Source of the DNA: Phycisphaerae bacterium | GTDB lineage: Bacteria > Planctomycetota > Phycisphaerae > Sedimentisphaerales > Anaerobacaceae | Direction of reading: 5' to 3' | Length of the DNA stretch: 64,000 nucleotides | Assembly: GCA_017993835.1 (NCBI GenBank) | Contig: JAGOLX010000006.1 | Coordinates: 1 to 64,000 of the forward strand | Part shown: positions 7,767 to 16,869 of the stretch, piece by piece | Layout of the letters: each line of letters begins with the position of its first letter | Numbering within the stretch: position 1 is the first letter of the stretch | Translations under genes and position numbers: made by a program | Notes under the pieces: generated by a model | What the model saw: the letters and a program-made list of their open reading frames with translations, nothing else | Told to the model about the DNA's origin: nothing | The model's database searches: none

Positions 7767-8837
7767 ATGACTCGAAACAAGAAGATCGATCAGAATGCTC
7801 CCGACCGCGCGTGCAAGGCCTCGCTCCTGCAGCAGGTAACCCCGTTGGCCAGGGAGATCAACTGCCTGGATATGGACCGTATCGGCGACGTGTGTGTCGC
7901 CAGGATCCCCACCGTGGTCGGGTTCCGCTTCGCCTCGTTGTACGTCCTCGACGAGTCCAATGCCATTCTGCACCTCGTCCAGCACAACCACCCGTTCCCC
8001 ATCAACAAGATCGTCTCTCTGAACCAGAGGCCGCCGTCGCCCATGGTCATGGCGGTTAAGAGCAAAGCGGTGATCCTGACGGACAACATCGACACGCACA
8101 CCAAGCCGGTGATCCGGCGCTCCCAGCGGACCTATGCGCAGAACTACCAGACGCCCAACTGTGCGATCGTTCCGCTGATCTGCCAACAGCGCGTCGTCGG
8201 GGCGCTGAATCTGGCCGACAAGAAGGGCGAGGAGAACTTCGACGGCGAGGATATCGCGCTGATCGAGCTGTTCGGGCAGCTCGTCGGCGCCTCGATCGGC
8301 AACATCCGTCTCTTCGAGAAGATGCAGCGGCAGGCGACCACCGACGGTCTGACCGGCCTGATGAACCACCGGACGTTCTACGAGGCGCTGGAACGCGAGC
8401 TCTGGCGGGCCCGACGCCATGGGGGCACCGTCTCCCTGGTCATGGCCGATGTCGACAACCTCAAGCAGATCAACGACGCCTATGGCCACCGTGCCGGCGA
8501 CAGGGCCATCATCGAGATCAGCCATCGGATTCGGGAGTGCGTTCGGCAGATCGATCTGGCCGCCCGGTACGGGGGCGATGAGTTTGCGGTCATTCTGCCC
8601 AGCACCGGGCTCAGTGCCGCGTTGATCGTATGCGAGCGGATCGTGGAAGCGGTGGCTCGTTCCCCGGTGCTCTGGCAGCGAGAGCAAATCCCGCTGTCGA
8701 TCAGCGTCGGCGTGGGCGAGTACGGAGCCGACGCCAATCCCGAGGACGTCACTAGTCGATCCGACCAGGCCCTCTATCTGGCCAAGCACTCCGGCAAGAA
8801 CACCGTCCGGGCCTTCGCCCCGGTGTCGCAGTCGTAG
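7767..8837 (+). CDS. GAF-GGDEF diguanylate cyclase
   Basis: A 356-residue cytoplasmic signalling enzyme predicted to make cyclic di-GMP from two GTP. Residues about 30-185 form a GAF sensory domain (FRFASLYVLDE, CAIVPLICQQRVVGALNLAD). Residues about 187-350 form a complete GGDEF domain with the intact signature RYGGDEF (GGDEF at 269-273), DVDNLKQINDAYGH for metal and GTP binding, and an RxxD product-inhibition site at 260-263. The active site looks functional. There is no transmembrane segment. The neighbouring flagellar cluster fits c-di-GMP control of motility, but that link is inference. Confidence 0.92.
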   Translation: MTRNKKIDQNAPDRACKASLLQQVTPLAREINCLDMDRIGDVCVARIPTVVGFRFASLYVLDESNAILHLVQHNHPFPINKIVSLNQRPPSPMVMAVKSKAVILTDNIDTHTKPVIRRSQRTYAQNYQTPNCAIVPLICQQRVVGALNLADKKGEENFDGEDIALIELFGQLVGASIGNIRLFEKMQRQATTDGLTGLMNHRTFYEALERELWRARRHGGTVSLVMADVDNLKQINDAYGHRAGDRAIIEISHRIRECVRQIDLAARYGGDEFAVILPSTGLSAALIVCERIVEAVARSPVLWQREQIPLSISVGVGEYGADANPEDVTSRSDQALYLAKHSGKNTVRAFAPVSQS

Positions 8838-8884
8838 CGACGCGCAGGGCGAACGCAGTGTCGTTTCAGAGAGCTGCCGGAACT

Positions 8885-8960
8885 GTCATTGCGAGCGAAG
8901 CGAAGCAATCTCCCATGCCGGGAATTGAGATTGCTTCGTCGCGATGCTCCTCGCAATGAC
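8885..8960. repeat. GTCATTGCGAG palindromic repeat, copy 1
   Basis: The arms GTCATTGCGAG (8885-8895) and CTCGCAATGAC (8950-8960) are exact inverted repeats. Inside them a second inverted pair, gaagcaatctc / gagattgcttc, makes the whole 76 bp a long palindrome. A diverged copy lies at 16641-16712. It sits between the cyclase and mlaE and could also end transcription. Confidence 0.8.
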
Positions 8961-9122
8961 ATCCGCGAGACTCGTCTGCCGACTTTGCGTGCGCCCTGCG
9001 ATCACTGCCGTCCATCCTTGACAAGCGGATGTCCTCCTGATAGAAGCGGTAGCAGTACGCGTGTGCGGGCAGTGTTCGCCCGCTCGCACGACCTGTGGGC
9101 TGATATGGATAGGAAGTCCGCG

Positions 9123-9935
9123 ATGATTGCAGCGCTCGGCGCCAAGGCGGTGGAGGATGTGGTCAATGCCGGTCGCTTCGGGCGTTTTGCCTGGCGATCC
9201 GTCACTACCTCCGTTCGCGGCTGCACCCGCAAATCCACCTTCCCCCTGATCTGGACGCAGATGTTCATCATCGGCGTGCACAGCGTGCCTGTGATCATGA
9301 TTACCGGCGCGTTCGTGGGGATGACGCTCGCTGTCCAGGCGTACGACCAGCTCGCGGGCATGGGTCTGGAGGAACACCTGGGCGTTTTGATCAACATCTC
9401 CGTCGTGAAGGAACTGGGCCCGGTCCTGGCGGCGGTCATGCTGGCCGGACGCATCGGCGGCGCGCTGACCGCGGAGCTGGGAACGATGAACGTGACCGAG
9501 CAGATCGACGCGGTCCGCAGCATGGGGACCGATCCGATTCGCTACCTCGTCGCGCCCCGTCTGCTGGCCTGTCTGCTGCTGACGCCGGTCCTGACGATCT
9601 TCGCCGACCTGATGGGCGTGGTGGGCGGCGCCCTGGTGAGTTTTCTTCAGTTCGGGATCAACAGTCGGGCCTACTGGACGTTCAGCGCCTCGGCCGTGGC
9701 CTTCTGGGACGTGGCTGTCGGCATCACGAAGGCGTTCTTCTTTGGAGGGGCCATCGCTGTCATCAGTTGCTTCAAGGGCTTCAGTTGCAGAGAGGGGGCT
9801 CACGGCGTCGGGCAGGCGTGTACCGAGGCCTTCGTCGCCAGCTTCATCTCGATCCTGGCCCTGGACTTCGCGCTGGCGGTGATCTTCAAGACCATCTATC
9901 ATATCTTCTGGCCCATCAAGAGTATTGTGACGTGA
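9123..9935 (+). CDS. mlaE: MlaE-family ABC permease
   Basis: A 270-residue inner-membrane permease of the MlaE/Ttg2B family, which moves phospholipids or other hydrophobic molecules across the envelope. Family marks include VPVIMITGAFVGMTLAVQAY, VVKELGPVLAAVMLAGRIGG, AELGTMNVTEQIDAVRSMG and several hydrophobic segments. The ATG at 9123 is chosen because AGGA lies at good distance upstream; an ATG at 9105 is an alternative. It overlaps the next gene, the matching ATPase. The MCE substrate-binding partner (MlaD) normally found with these two is not in the window. Confidence 0.9.
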   Translation: MIAALGAKAVEDVVNAGRFGRFAWRSVTTSVRGCTRKSTFPLIWTQMFIIGVHSVPVIMITGAFVGMTLAVQAYDQLAGMGLEEHLGVLINISVVKELGPVLAAVMLAGRIGGALTAELGTMNVTEQIDAVRSMGTDPIRYLVAPRLLACLLLTPVLTIFADLMGVVGGALVSFLQFGINSRAYWTFSASAVAFWDVAVGITKAFFFGGAIAVISCFKGFSCREGAHGVGQACTEAFVASFISILALDFALAVIFKTIYHIFWPIKSIVT

Positions 9936-10846
9936 CGCACGAATCGGCTGGGACCCGCGTGGTCTCGCTCGGGAGTATCCACTTGGAAAAGACGACGGAT
10001 GGCAACGGTCATGAGCGACAGAGCGCCCCATCGGAGCCCATCCTCGAAGTCCGCAATCTCACGAAGAAGTTCGGCAGCAAGCTGGTGCTCGACAACGTCA
10101 GCCTGTCGATCGAGAAGGGCAAGACCACCGTGGTGATCGGCCCGAGCGGGTGCGGCAAGACCGTCCTGATCAAGCATTTCATCGTGCTGCAACGACCCAC
10201 GCAAGGCCAGGTGTACTTCCAAGGCCAGCGGGTCGACGACCTGCCCGAACGCCAGTTGAACCAGGTCCGCACCCACTTTGGATACCTTTTCCAGGAGGGG
10301 GCTCTCTTCGACAGTATGACGATTGCCGAGAATATCATGTTCCCGATCCGCCACCATGCGAAGATCCGCGACTGGCGACAGGTCGACGAGATCGTCAAGA
10401 TGAAGCTGGCGCTGGTCGGCCTGGACGGATTTCAGAACTACTTTCCCGCTCGCCTGTCGGGCGGTCAGCGAAAACGCGCCGCCCTAGCCCGCGCGATCGC
10501 GCTGAATCCCGAGGTAATCTTGTACGACGAGCCGACGACGGGCCTGGACCCGATCCGCTCCGATATCATCAGCGAGCTGATCGTCAAGCTGGCCAAGGAG
10601 CTGGGAGTCACTAGTATCGTCGTTACCCATGACATGAAGAGCGCGTACAAAGTCGCGAATCGCATCATCATGCTGCACAATGGCAAGATCGTCGCCGACG
10701 GCAACGCCGACTACATCCGCAACCACCCCCACCCGGTGGTGCAGCAATTCATCAACGGCCAGGTCAGCGAAGACGATCTGGCAGTCCTGCGAATGAGCGG
10801 GTCCGTCGCTGCATCACAGTTCTCTCCGAGGGATTTCGAGCTGTGA
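9932..10846 (+). CDS. mlaF: MlaF-family ABC transporter ATPase
   Basis: A 304-residue ATPase partner of the MlaE permease. All ABC motifs are intact: Walker A GPSGCGKT, Q-loop in GYLFQEGALFDSMT, signature LSGGQRKRAALARAIALNPE, Walker B VILYDEPTTGLD, and the switch His in VVTHD. The start is taken as GTG 9932, which overlaps the mlaE stop (GTGA). This gives a roughly 45-residue leader before the first conserved stretch, so a later start is possible. Its own stop overlaps the GTG of the next gene in the same way, implying coupled translation of all three. Confidence 0.9.
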   Translation: MTHESAGTRVVSLGSIHLEKTTDGNGHERQSAPSEPILEVRNLTKKFGSKLVLDNVSLSIEKGKTTVVIGPSGCGKTVLIKHFIVLQRPTQGQVYFQGQRVDDLPERQLNQVRTHFGYLFQEGALFDSMTIAENIMFPIRHHAKIRDWRQVDEIVKMKLALVGLDGFQNYFPARLSGGQRKRAALARAIALNPEVILYDEPTTGLDPIRSDIISELIVKLAKELGVTSIVVTHDMKSAYKVANRIIMLHNGKIVADGNADYIRNHPHPVVQQFINGQVSEDDLAVLRMSGSVAASQFSPRDFEL

Positions 10847-13704
10847 CGAACCGAGAGCCATCCCAGATCACTGCCGACCTGGCGAAACTCGTTCGCGGCG
10901 ACGTATTCGGTGACATCATTCACCGGGTTGCGTACAGCACCGATTCCAGCAGCTACCGGATCGTGCCGCAGTGCGTGGTCGCGCCGCGGGATGTCCGCGA
11001 TATCGTGGACATCGTGCGGTACGCAGGCCAGGAGGGTCTTCCCGTCGCGCCGCGGGGCGCGGGCAGTGGCGTCGCAGGCGAATCGCTCTGCAGCGGCATC
11101 GTCCTGGACATGACTCGCTACATGAAGACGATCGCCCAGATTGACGCCGAGACCGTGACCTGCGAGCCCGGCGTCGTGCTCGACGACCTGAACAAGCGGC
11201 TCGCCGCCTCCGGACGCAAGATCGGACCCGACCCCTCCAGCGCCAACCGCGCCACCCTCGGCGGAGTCGTCGGGAACAACGCCACCGGCGCGCACTCGCT
11301 GCAGTATGGCCATACCTCCGCCTACGTCGAGCGGATCGAAGCGGTGTTGCCCGACGCAAGCGTGGTCGAGTTCCGCAACAACATCGATCCCGAGCAGATG
11401 GGCAGCGGTTCGGGCCAGTCCATCGCCCGCCAGTGCCGGGCGCTCCTGGTCGCCAACCAGGCGATCATCGACCAGGCGCAGCCCCCGACGAAGCGAAATC
11501 GGACCGGCTACGGCATCGCGGGCGTCTGCCGCGACAACGAGATCGATCTGGCTCGCCTGCTCGTCGGCTCCGAGGGGACGCTGGCGATCTTCACGAGCAT
11601 CACGCTGCGGACGGTGCCGCTGCCCGCCGTCAAAGGCTTGCTCCAACTGGAGTTCGATTCCTTCGACAGCATGGCGCGTGCGGTCCCGACCATCGTCGAG
11701 ACCGGCCCGGTGGCCTGCGAGCTGATGGACCGCTCGCTCATCCACCTGGCGGTGGACCAGCTTCCGCAGTACCGGGACATCCTGCCGACGGAGGCCGCTG
11801 CGGTGCTGCTGGTCGAGCACGTTGGGGATTCGCCTGCCGAGGTCCGCGAGAAGATCGACGCGACGGACCGGGCGGTCGGCAAAGGGGCCGCCGGAAGGAC
11901 GATCATCACCGACCCGAAGGCGCAGGCGCGCGTGTGGAAATCCCGAAAGGACGCGGGGCCCTTGCTCTATCGCAAGCGGAGCCGCAAGCATCCCGCCGAG
12001 TTCATGGAGGACGTCAGCGTCGATTTCTGCCGCCTGGGGGACTACATCGCCGGCCTGGAAAAGATCCAGAAGAAGCACGGGATCGCGATGTCGTATTTCG
12101 GCCACGCCGGCGACGGCGAGCTGCACCAGCGACCGTACATCGACCTGGGCGACCCTGCGGACCGCGAGAAGATGAAGGCCATCGCGGAGGACGTCTTCAC
12201 GCTCGCCTGGTCGCTCGGCGGCTCCATCAGCGGCGAGCACGCGGTCGGCCTGATCCGCGCCGCCTACGTCCGTCGGCAGTACGGCGACGCGTACTACGAG
12301 ATTCTCAAGAAGGTCAAAGCGATCTTCGACCCCGCCGGCCTGATGAACCCGGGCAAGATCCTCAACGAGGACCCGGACGTCATGTTCAAGAGTCTCCGGC
12401 GGGAGCACCACATCCTGCCCGAGCGGGCGCGATCGGAGATGCTGTTCAACGCGAACGAGCTGGAGCTGGAGTTCGAGCAGTGCTACGGCTGCGGCCTGTG
12501 CCTGGGACGCGAGCCGACGCTGCGGATGTGCCCGGTCTTCCGTGCCACGGGCGAGGAACTCGGCAGTTCCCGCGCCAAGGCCAACCTGCTCCACTACTGG
12601 GCGACCGGGCAGCTCGACGAGAAGGACTTCGAATCGCCCGAGTTCCGCAAGTTCCTCGATTTGTGCGTCAACTGCAAGATGTGCGAGCGGCAGTGCCCGT
12701 CGGGGTCGAATATCTCGATGCTGATGACCGCGGCCAGGGCCGAGTACGTCCGGCGCAAGGGCCTCCGCCGGACGGAGTTCGTCCTGAGCCGCAACCGCTA
12801 CCTGAGCAGAATGGGCAGCTTGTTCGCGCCGCTGTCGAATGTGGCGATGGCATTGCCGATCTCGAAGTGGGTCCTGGAGAAGGTCACCGGGATCGACCGA
12901 CGCCGGAGTATGCCGCGATTCGAACGGGGCTCGTTCCTGAAGGCGGGCGCCAAGTACCTCGCGTCCCGCGGGCCGGTCGTCAATCCCGTGGACAAGGTCG
13001 CGTACTTCGTCGATACCTACGCCAACTTCAACGACCACGAGCTGGGTTTCGCGGTCCTGGATGTGCTCCGTCACAATGGGGTTGAGGTCATCCTGCCCGA
13101 CCAGCGTCCGTCGCCGGTGCCCGCCATCGTCTACGGCGATATCCGCCTGGCGAGACGCGACCTGGCCTACAGCGTCAAGCACCTCGCGAGGGCGGTCCGC
13201 GAGGGATACAAGATCGTCTGCTCCGAGCCCAGCGCCGCGCTGTGCCTGAAGGAGGAGCTGCGCCACTACGTCGAGGGCGAGGACGCTGCTTTGGTTTCTC
13301 GCAGCACCGTCGAGCTGATGAACTACCTCGCCGGTCTCCGCAGCCAAGGCAAGCTCAAACCCCCGACGACCGCGATCACCGACAAGTTCGCCTACCACCT
13401 GCCGTGCCATCTGTCCGCGGTGGGGGACGAAACCGTGACCTTGCGCCTGCTGCACGATCACTTCAAAATCGACATCGCGGACCTGCAAGCGGGCTGTTGC
13501 GGCCTATCCGGCACCTTCGGCATGCAGGCAAAGAACTACGACCTGGCCGGCCAGATCTCCGAGAGTCTCAAGGCTGCACTGGCGAAATCCCCGACGCAGA
13601 ACATCCTGACGGAATGCGCCGCCTGCAAGATGCAGATCGAGCACCTGGCCCCCGCGACCACCACCCACCCCATCAAGCTCCTCGCCCGCGCCTTTGGATG
13701 TTGA
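10843..13704 (+). CDS. FAD-linked oxidase fused to Fe-S/CCG reductase (GlcD/GlcF or YdiJ-like)
   Basis: A 953-residue fusion protein. Residues about 40-215 are a FAD-binding PCMH domain (APRGAGSGVAGESLCSG, NRATLGGVVGNNATGAHSLQ), followed by the FAD-oxidase C-terminal domain with SGEHAVGLIR. Two 4Fe-4S motifs come next (CYGCGLCLGREP...CP and CVNCKMCERQCPSG). The C-terminal half carries cysteine-rich CCG domains (LPCHLSAVG, GCCGLSGTFG, ECAACKMQ). Such proteins oxidise 2-hydroxy acids such as D-lactate, glycolate or D-2-hydroxyglutarate and pass electrons to a membrane carrier; the substrate here is not determinable. GTG 10843 overlaps the mlaF stop by four bases. Confidence 0.88.
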   Translation: MTNREPSQITADLAKLVRGDVFGDIIHRVAYSTDSSSYRIVPQCVVAPRDVRDIVDIVRYAGQEGLPVAPRGAGSGVAGESLCSGIVLDMTRYMKTIAQIDAETVTCEPGVVLDDLNKRLAASGRKIGPDPSSANRATLGGVVGNNATGAHSLQYGHTSAYVERIEAVLPDASVVEFRNNIDPEQMGSGSGQSIARQCRALLVANQAIIDQAQPPTKRNRTGYGIAGVCRDNEIDLARLLVGSEGTLAIFTSITLRTVPLPAVKGLLQLEFDSFDSMARAVPTIVETGPVACELMDRSLIHLAVDQLPQYRDILPTEAAAVLLVEHVGDSPAEVREKIDATDRAVGKGAAGRTIITDPKAQARVWKSRKDAGPLLYRKRSRKHPAEFMEDVSVDFCRLGDYIAGLEKIQKKHGIAMSYFGHAGDGELHQRPYIDLGDPADREKMKAIAEDVFTLAWSLGGSISGEHAVGLIRAAYVRRQYGDAYYEILKKVKAIFDPAGLMNPGKILNEDPDVMFKSLRREHHILPERARSEMLFNANELELEFEQCYGCGLCLGREPTLRMCPVFRATGEELGSSRAKANLLHYWATGQLDEKDFESPEFRKFLDLCVNCKMCERQCPSGSNISMLMTAARAEYVRRKGLRRTEFVLSRNRYLSRMGSLFAPLSNVAMALPISKWVLEKVTGIDRRRSMPRFERGSFLKAGAKYLASRGPVVNPVDKVAYFVDTYANFNDHELGFAVLDVLRHNGVEVILPDQRPSPVPAIVYGDIRLARRDLAYSVKHLARAVREGYKIVCSEPSAALCLKEELRHYVEGEDAALVSRSTVELMNYLAGLRSQGKLKPPTTAITDKFAYHLPCHLSAVGDETVTLRLLHDHFKIDIADLQAGCCGLSGTFGMQAKNYDLAGQISESLKAALAKSPTQNILTECAACKMQIEHLAPATTTHPIKLLARAFGC

Positions 13705-13726
13705 CGGGAGACGGTCTTGCGGACCC

Positions 13727-15145
13727 TCAGACTACAAACTTGGCATCCACATCCATCTTCCATCCCATCTCCTTGGCGAACTCGGCATAGTCCGCGCCTG
13801 GTTTGCCCATCAAGGCTCGGGTGGCTTCCTTTCCCAGTTCCACGGCAGGCTGATCGTACGCGTTGATTCCCCAAAGGACACCGGCGATCGAGGTGGCCGC
13901 TTCATAGAGGTAGATGAACTGTCCCACCGTATGCGCGCTGACCCTTGGGAACTGGATCGTCAGACACGGACGCTCGTTCACGAGCAGGGCATATTCCGTG
14001 GCTTTCTTCTCATTGTTCAGCAGTTCGCCCAACCCCTTGCCGGCGAGGAACTCAATGTCGGCGGCGCCTTGTGGGGCCGGGCCGATCACGACTTCTTCGT
14101 CGAAGTCCTCGACCTCCAGGAAGGTAATCAGCTTGTCATTCGGTCCTTCCCGGTAGAGCTGAATCTGGCTGTGCTGATCCGTCGCGCCGAGCGCCTTGAT
14201 GGGGGTCGGCCCGACATGGACGTTTCTGCCCCCAACTCTCTTGATCTTCCCGAGGCTCTCCGCCCAGAGCTGGCGATACCAGTCCGAGAGGTCTTTCAAT
14301 TGCTGGCTGTACGGTATCATGACGGCCATCGTCTTGTTGCGCTCGACGCAGTAGTGGTAATTGATGGCGGCGATGAGAGCCGCGGGATTGCGGTAGAAGC
14401 TCAAGGACTTGACTCTCGCATCCATCGTCCTTGCCCCGGCCAGCAGTGAGTCGATGTCGATTCCACACATTGCCGCACTGAACAGGCCCACAGGACTGAG
14501 GACGGAGAAGCGTCCGCCCACGCCATCCGGTACGACGAGCGTTCTCAGACCGTCCGCCTCGCTGACGCGTCGAAGGAGCCCCTTGGACACATCGGTCGTG
14601 GCGACCACCTGCCGCCGATAGCCACTGTCGCCGAGCTTCTTGCGAAGCATCTGACGTACGATCATGAACTGTGCGGCGGTCTCCGCGGTCTCCCCGGATT
14701 TGCTGACCACGTTCCAGATCGTCCGGTCGAGCCTCTTGTCCATCCACCGCAGGAGAGTCCCGAATTGCACAGGGTCAACGTTGTCCAGAACGAACAAACG
14801 CGGCCCCTTCCGCCGTGTGTCGTCCATGTTGTAGAGGGAGGAGTTCAACGCCGTCTGAAGCGCGATGTTGCCCAAGGCCGATCCACCAATACCGAGCACG
14901 ACCAGGTTCTCGCAGCCCCGCCGGGCCTTCGCCGCGAGTTCCTTGACGCTCCGCGGGTGTTCCGTCGAGTACGGCAGGTCGCGGTAGGGGGTTCTGCCCG
15001 CTTTGCGGTCCTTGTTCACCTGCACAATCGCGGCCTTCGTGCGACCGGCCAGTCGGTCGAGCACCTTGCGTGTGATACCGTGCCTTCTGCCAATCGCCTC
15101 AGCGGTTACGTTCTTCCAATACAGCCTTACGTTGTTCTCAGTCAT
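13727..15145 (-). CDS. pgi: Glucose-6-phosphate isomerase
   Basis: A 472-residue enzyme that interconverts glucose 6-phosphate and fructose 6-phosphate in glycolysis. Sugar-phosphate-binding motifs are present: GIGGSALG (85-92) and the SKSGETAET loop (148-156). The active-site Glu/His region (AESLGKIKRVGG, GATDQHSQIQL) and the C-terminal lysine region follow. The length fits the shorter bacterial/archaeal-type PGI rather than the 550-residue E. coli type. ATG 15145 has an AAGGA site five bases upstream, better than the GTG at 15172. It is convergent with the oxidoreductase gene, 22 bp away. Confidence 0.93.
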   Translation of the reverse strand: MTENNVRLYWKNVTAEAIGRRHGITRKVLDRLAGRTKAAIVQVNKDRKAGRTPYRDLPYSTEHPRSVKELAAKARRGCENLVVLGIGGSALGNIALQTALNSSLYNMDDTRRKGPRLFVLDNVDPVQFGTLLRWMDKRLDRTIWNVVSKSGETAETAAQFMIVRQMLRKKLGDSGYRRQVVATTDVSKGLLRRVSEADGLRTLVVPDGVGGRFSVLSPVGLFSAAMCGIDIDSLLAGARTMDARVKSLSFYRNPAALIAAINYHYCVERNKTMAVMIPYSQQLKDLSDWYRQLWAESLGKIKRVGGRNVHVGPTPIKALGATDQHSQIQLYREGPNDKLITFLEVEDFDEEVVIGPAPQGAADIEFLAGKGLGELLNNEKKATEYALLVNERPCLTIQFPRVSAHTVGQFIYLYEAATSIAGVLWGINAYDQPAVELGKEATRALMGKPGADYAEFAKEMGWKMDVDAKFVV

Positions 15146-15294
15146 ATCTTTCCTTATCGGCCAAATGGTCACTGCACCGGTTCCAGAGCAGTATTTATAT
15201 AGTCAAGCCGTTCGGCCTGCAAGTGTCTGCCCCGGGTCCCGATCAAGCGAGTGTCTGGGGAGCTTTCAGGGCACAGTACCGTGAAAGTCGAAAT

Positions 15295-15555
15295 GAATGG
15301 GCAGCATTTGCTCAACGCAGCAGTGCTGTGGGAAGCGGCGGGGGAGGGCACCGAGTCCGGTGCAGGCTGTGTAGCTTCCGCTGCCTGGTTGCCGACGGGG
15401 AGCTTGGCCATTGCCGCGTCCATCAGAACCTCGATGGCAAGCTCTTCTTGCTGACTCACGGCAGGATCGTCCCTGGAGAGCAGGCAAATCGACGACGAAG
15501 CCTGCTCTGCGGAAGCAGGCCGGTTGCGATGGAGGTCACGTTCGAGTGCTGCCGA
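15295..15555 (+). pseudogene. Decayed 5' part of an AmmeMemoRadiSam radical SAM gene
   Basis: Read in two or three frames, this stretch matches the N-terminus of the intact radical SAM gene at 18323. First NAAVLWEAAG matches KEAVLWEPTD. After a frameshift, RVRCRLCSFRCLVADGELGH matches RVQCKLCGFRCLIGEGKLGH, and NLDGKLFLLTHGRIV matches NVGGQLFSLNYGKIV. A further frame jump gives a weak match to the segment before the radical SAM CxxxCxxC, whose cysteines are lost. The rest of the gene is missing. It is a relic of a second copy, in the same orientation and about 3 kb upstream of the intact one. Confidence 0.8.
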
Positions 15556-15772
15556 CCTCGTTCCGTTGCGACCTGTGCAGCAGGGTCAAGCTGTCCTCTC
15601 GGACGCAGATGCTGTCGCCGCCGGGCATCGCAACCACGACGAAGTAATCCGTGTCATACCGCTGGACGACGCCCTTCGTGCCGATCTTCCTGAAGTGCAG
15701 ATAATCGTCGCTGTTATGGAGGTTGTCCCTGAGGACCACCACGTCTTTTCCGATGAACTTGTGTTTCCGCAT
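15536..15772 (-). CDS. Small hypothetical protein
   Basis: A 78-residue protein of unknown family. The first 60 residues look like a compact beta-rich domain (FIGKDVVVLRDNLHN, GTKGVVQRYDTDYFVVVAMP); the last 15 run into the 3' end of the neighbouring relic and may be less constrained. ATG 15772 is chosen because AGGAG lies eight bases upstream; an ATG six bases earlier is possible. The next gene upstream on the same strand is the small coiled-coil gene at 15895-16092. Confidence 0.6.
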   Translation of the reverse strand: MRKHKFIGKDVVVLRDNLHNSDDYLHFRKIGTKGVVQRYDTDYFVVVAMPGGDSICVREDSLTLLHRSQRNEVGSTRT

Positions 15773-15894
15773 GGTCATTTCTCCTGCTCTTGGCAAGCTG
15801 AGGTCACACGGGAAGTCGCGTATCCGAATCGCCCGGCCGCCTTCTCAACTGAGCCTGCGTCGCGCGAGCACGGTTCCGACCGGTAAAGGGGAAC

Positions 15895-16092
15895 TCATGC
15901 CTGACCGTTCAAGCGCTTGATCGTCTGATCGATCTCGATTTCCCGGGCCTTGATCTCCTCAACGTCAATATGCGCTTGCGTCCACTCCTTAATCGCTTGC
16001 TCCCACTCCTTGACTTTGCCGTCGCGTTGGCGGGCCAAATCCGCCTTCTCACGCTGAAGGTCTCTGATAAGCCGCTTGACTCTTTCACACAT
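15895..16092 (-). CDS. Small coiled-coil protein
   Basis: A 65-residue, highly charged, probably all-helical protein (RVKRLIRDLQREKADLARQR, EWEQAIKEWTQAHIDVEEIK) with heptad-like spacing of hydrophobic residues over most of its length, suggesting a coiled coil. I do not recognise a family. It is likely real because the start has a full AAGGAGG ribosome-binding site eight bases upstream. No membrane segment or signal is present. It reads in the same direction as the 78-residue gene downstream. Confidence 0.65.
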   Translation of the reverse strand: MCERVKRLIRDLQREKADLARQRDGKVKEWEQAIKEWTQAHIDVEEIKAREIEIDQTIKRLNGQA

Positions 16093-16869
16093 GGCAGTTT
16101 CCTCCTTCTTGCCAACTTGCCCATAGTCCCTTCTTCACGGCACTGGGCCAGGACACAATTCAACATCGCACCGAGCGACCCCGTTCGGCGCGTGTCCGGG
16201 TCGCATCAGCGATAGGGAACCGGCATGCCACCAGCCGCGGCGGCAACCCGACAGGAACCGGCAGGACCGCCTGCTGCAAAGGACACCGAGGAACGAGAGC
16301 CGGCGCAGGAGCCGCGGAAGCGACAGCCAGGACCGAACAGCATATGCACCAACGAACACACCATATGGAATGAGCGTACAGCGGGGAACGACCTGGGGCA
16401 AGAAGAAACAAGATAGCGGAAGGCGGGTTATCGAGCGTTGGTTCACCACTTGTACAGCGAATGGCGTGTTTCGAGCAGAACGTCCCAGGATTTGTACAAT
16501 CCCAGGCTCATTGTACATGCGTCGGCTCGCCCCCCCCCAACGCGGGCGGGCGTCCTCCCCATTTCGGGCCGATCTGCCCGTGCGGGGTGGCCCCGCCGGC
16601 GAGCCAGTTCTCTGCGAGGCTATCCCAAAACAGCGCTCGGGCATGGCATTGCGCGCAGCGAAGCAATCTCCCGCTCGGGAGGTTGAGATTGCTTCGTCGC
16701 TGCGCTCCTCCTAAGAAGATGGGTTCTACAACGGATGTGGGAAACTGTCACAAGGGTTGCAGCTCCCGTGGCTTATGAATGCCCTCGTCGAAGCACCCAT
16801 TCTCTTTCTCCTACCCGACGCGAAGCGGCTTCCCGACTCGCAATGACATTCATCGTTTTGAGATAGTCT
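16093..16869. other. 777-bp intergenic region without a gene
   Basis: I found no gene with a plausible start or family. Contents are three TTGTACA heptamers (16450-16456, 16492-16498 and 16511-16517), the middle one inside cccagg-atttgtacaat-cccagg, and a diverged GTCATTGCGAG-type palindrome at 16641-16712. There is also a half copy of that repeat near 16810-16855. Confidence 0.5.
16641..16712. repeat. GTCATTGCGAG-type palindromic repeat, diverged copy 2
   Basis: The core inverted pair gaagcaatctc / gagattgcttcgtcgc is kept as in the 8885-8960 copy, while the outer arms have decayed (ggcattgcgcgcag and ctgcgctcctc). This shows the family has older and younger members in the window. Confidence 0.7.

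Noticed and set aside
10711-13488. 925-residue open frame on the minus strand
   Set aside because: It is antisense to the FAD/Fe-S oxidoreductase, whose motifs are clear. Its composition is that of a shadow frame.
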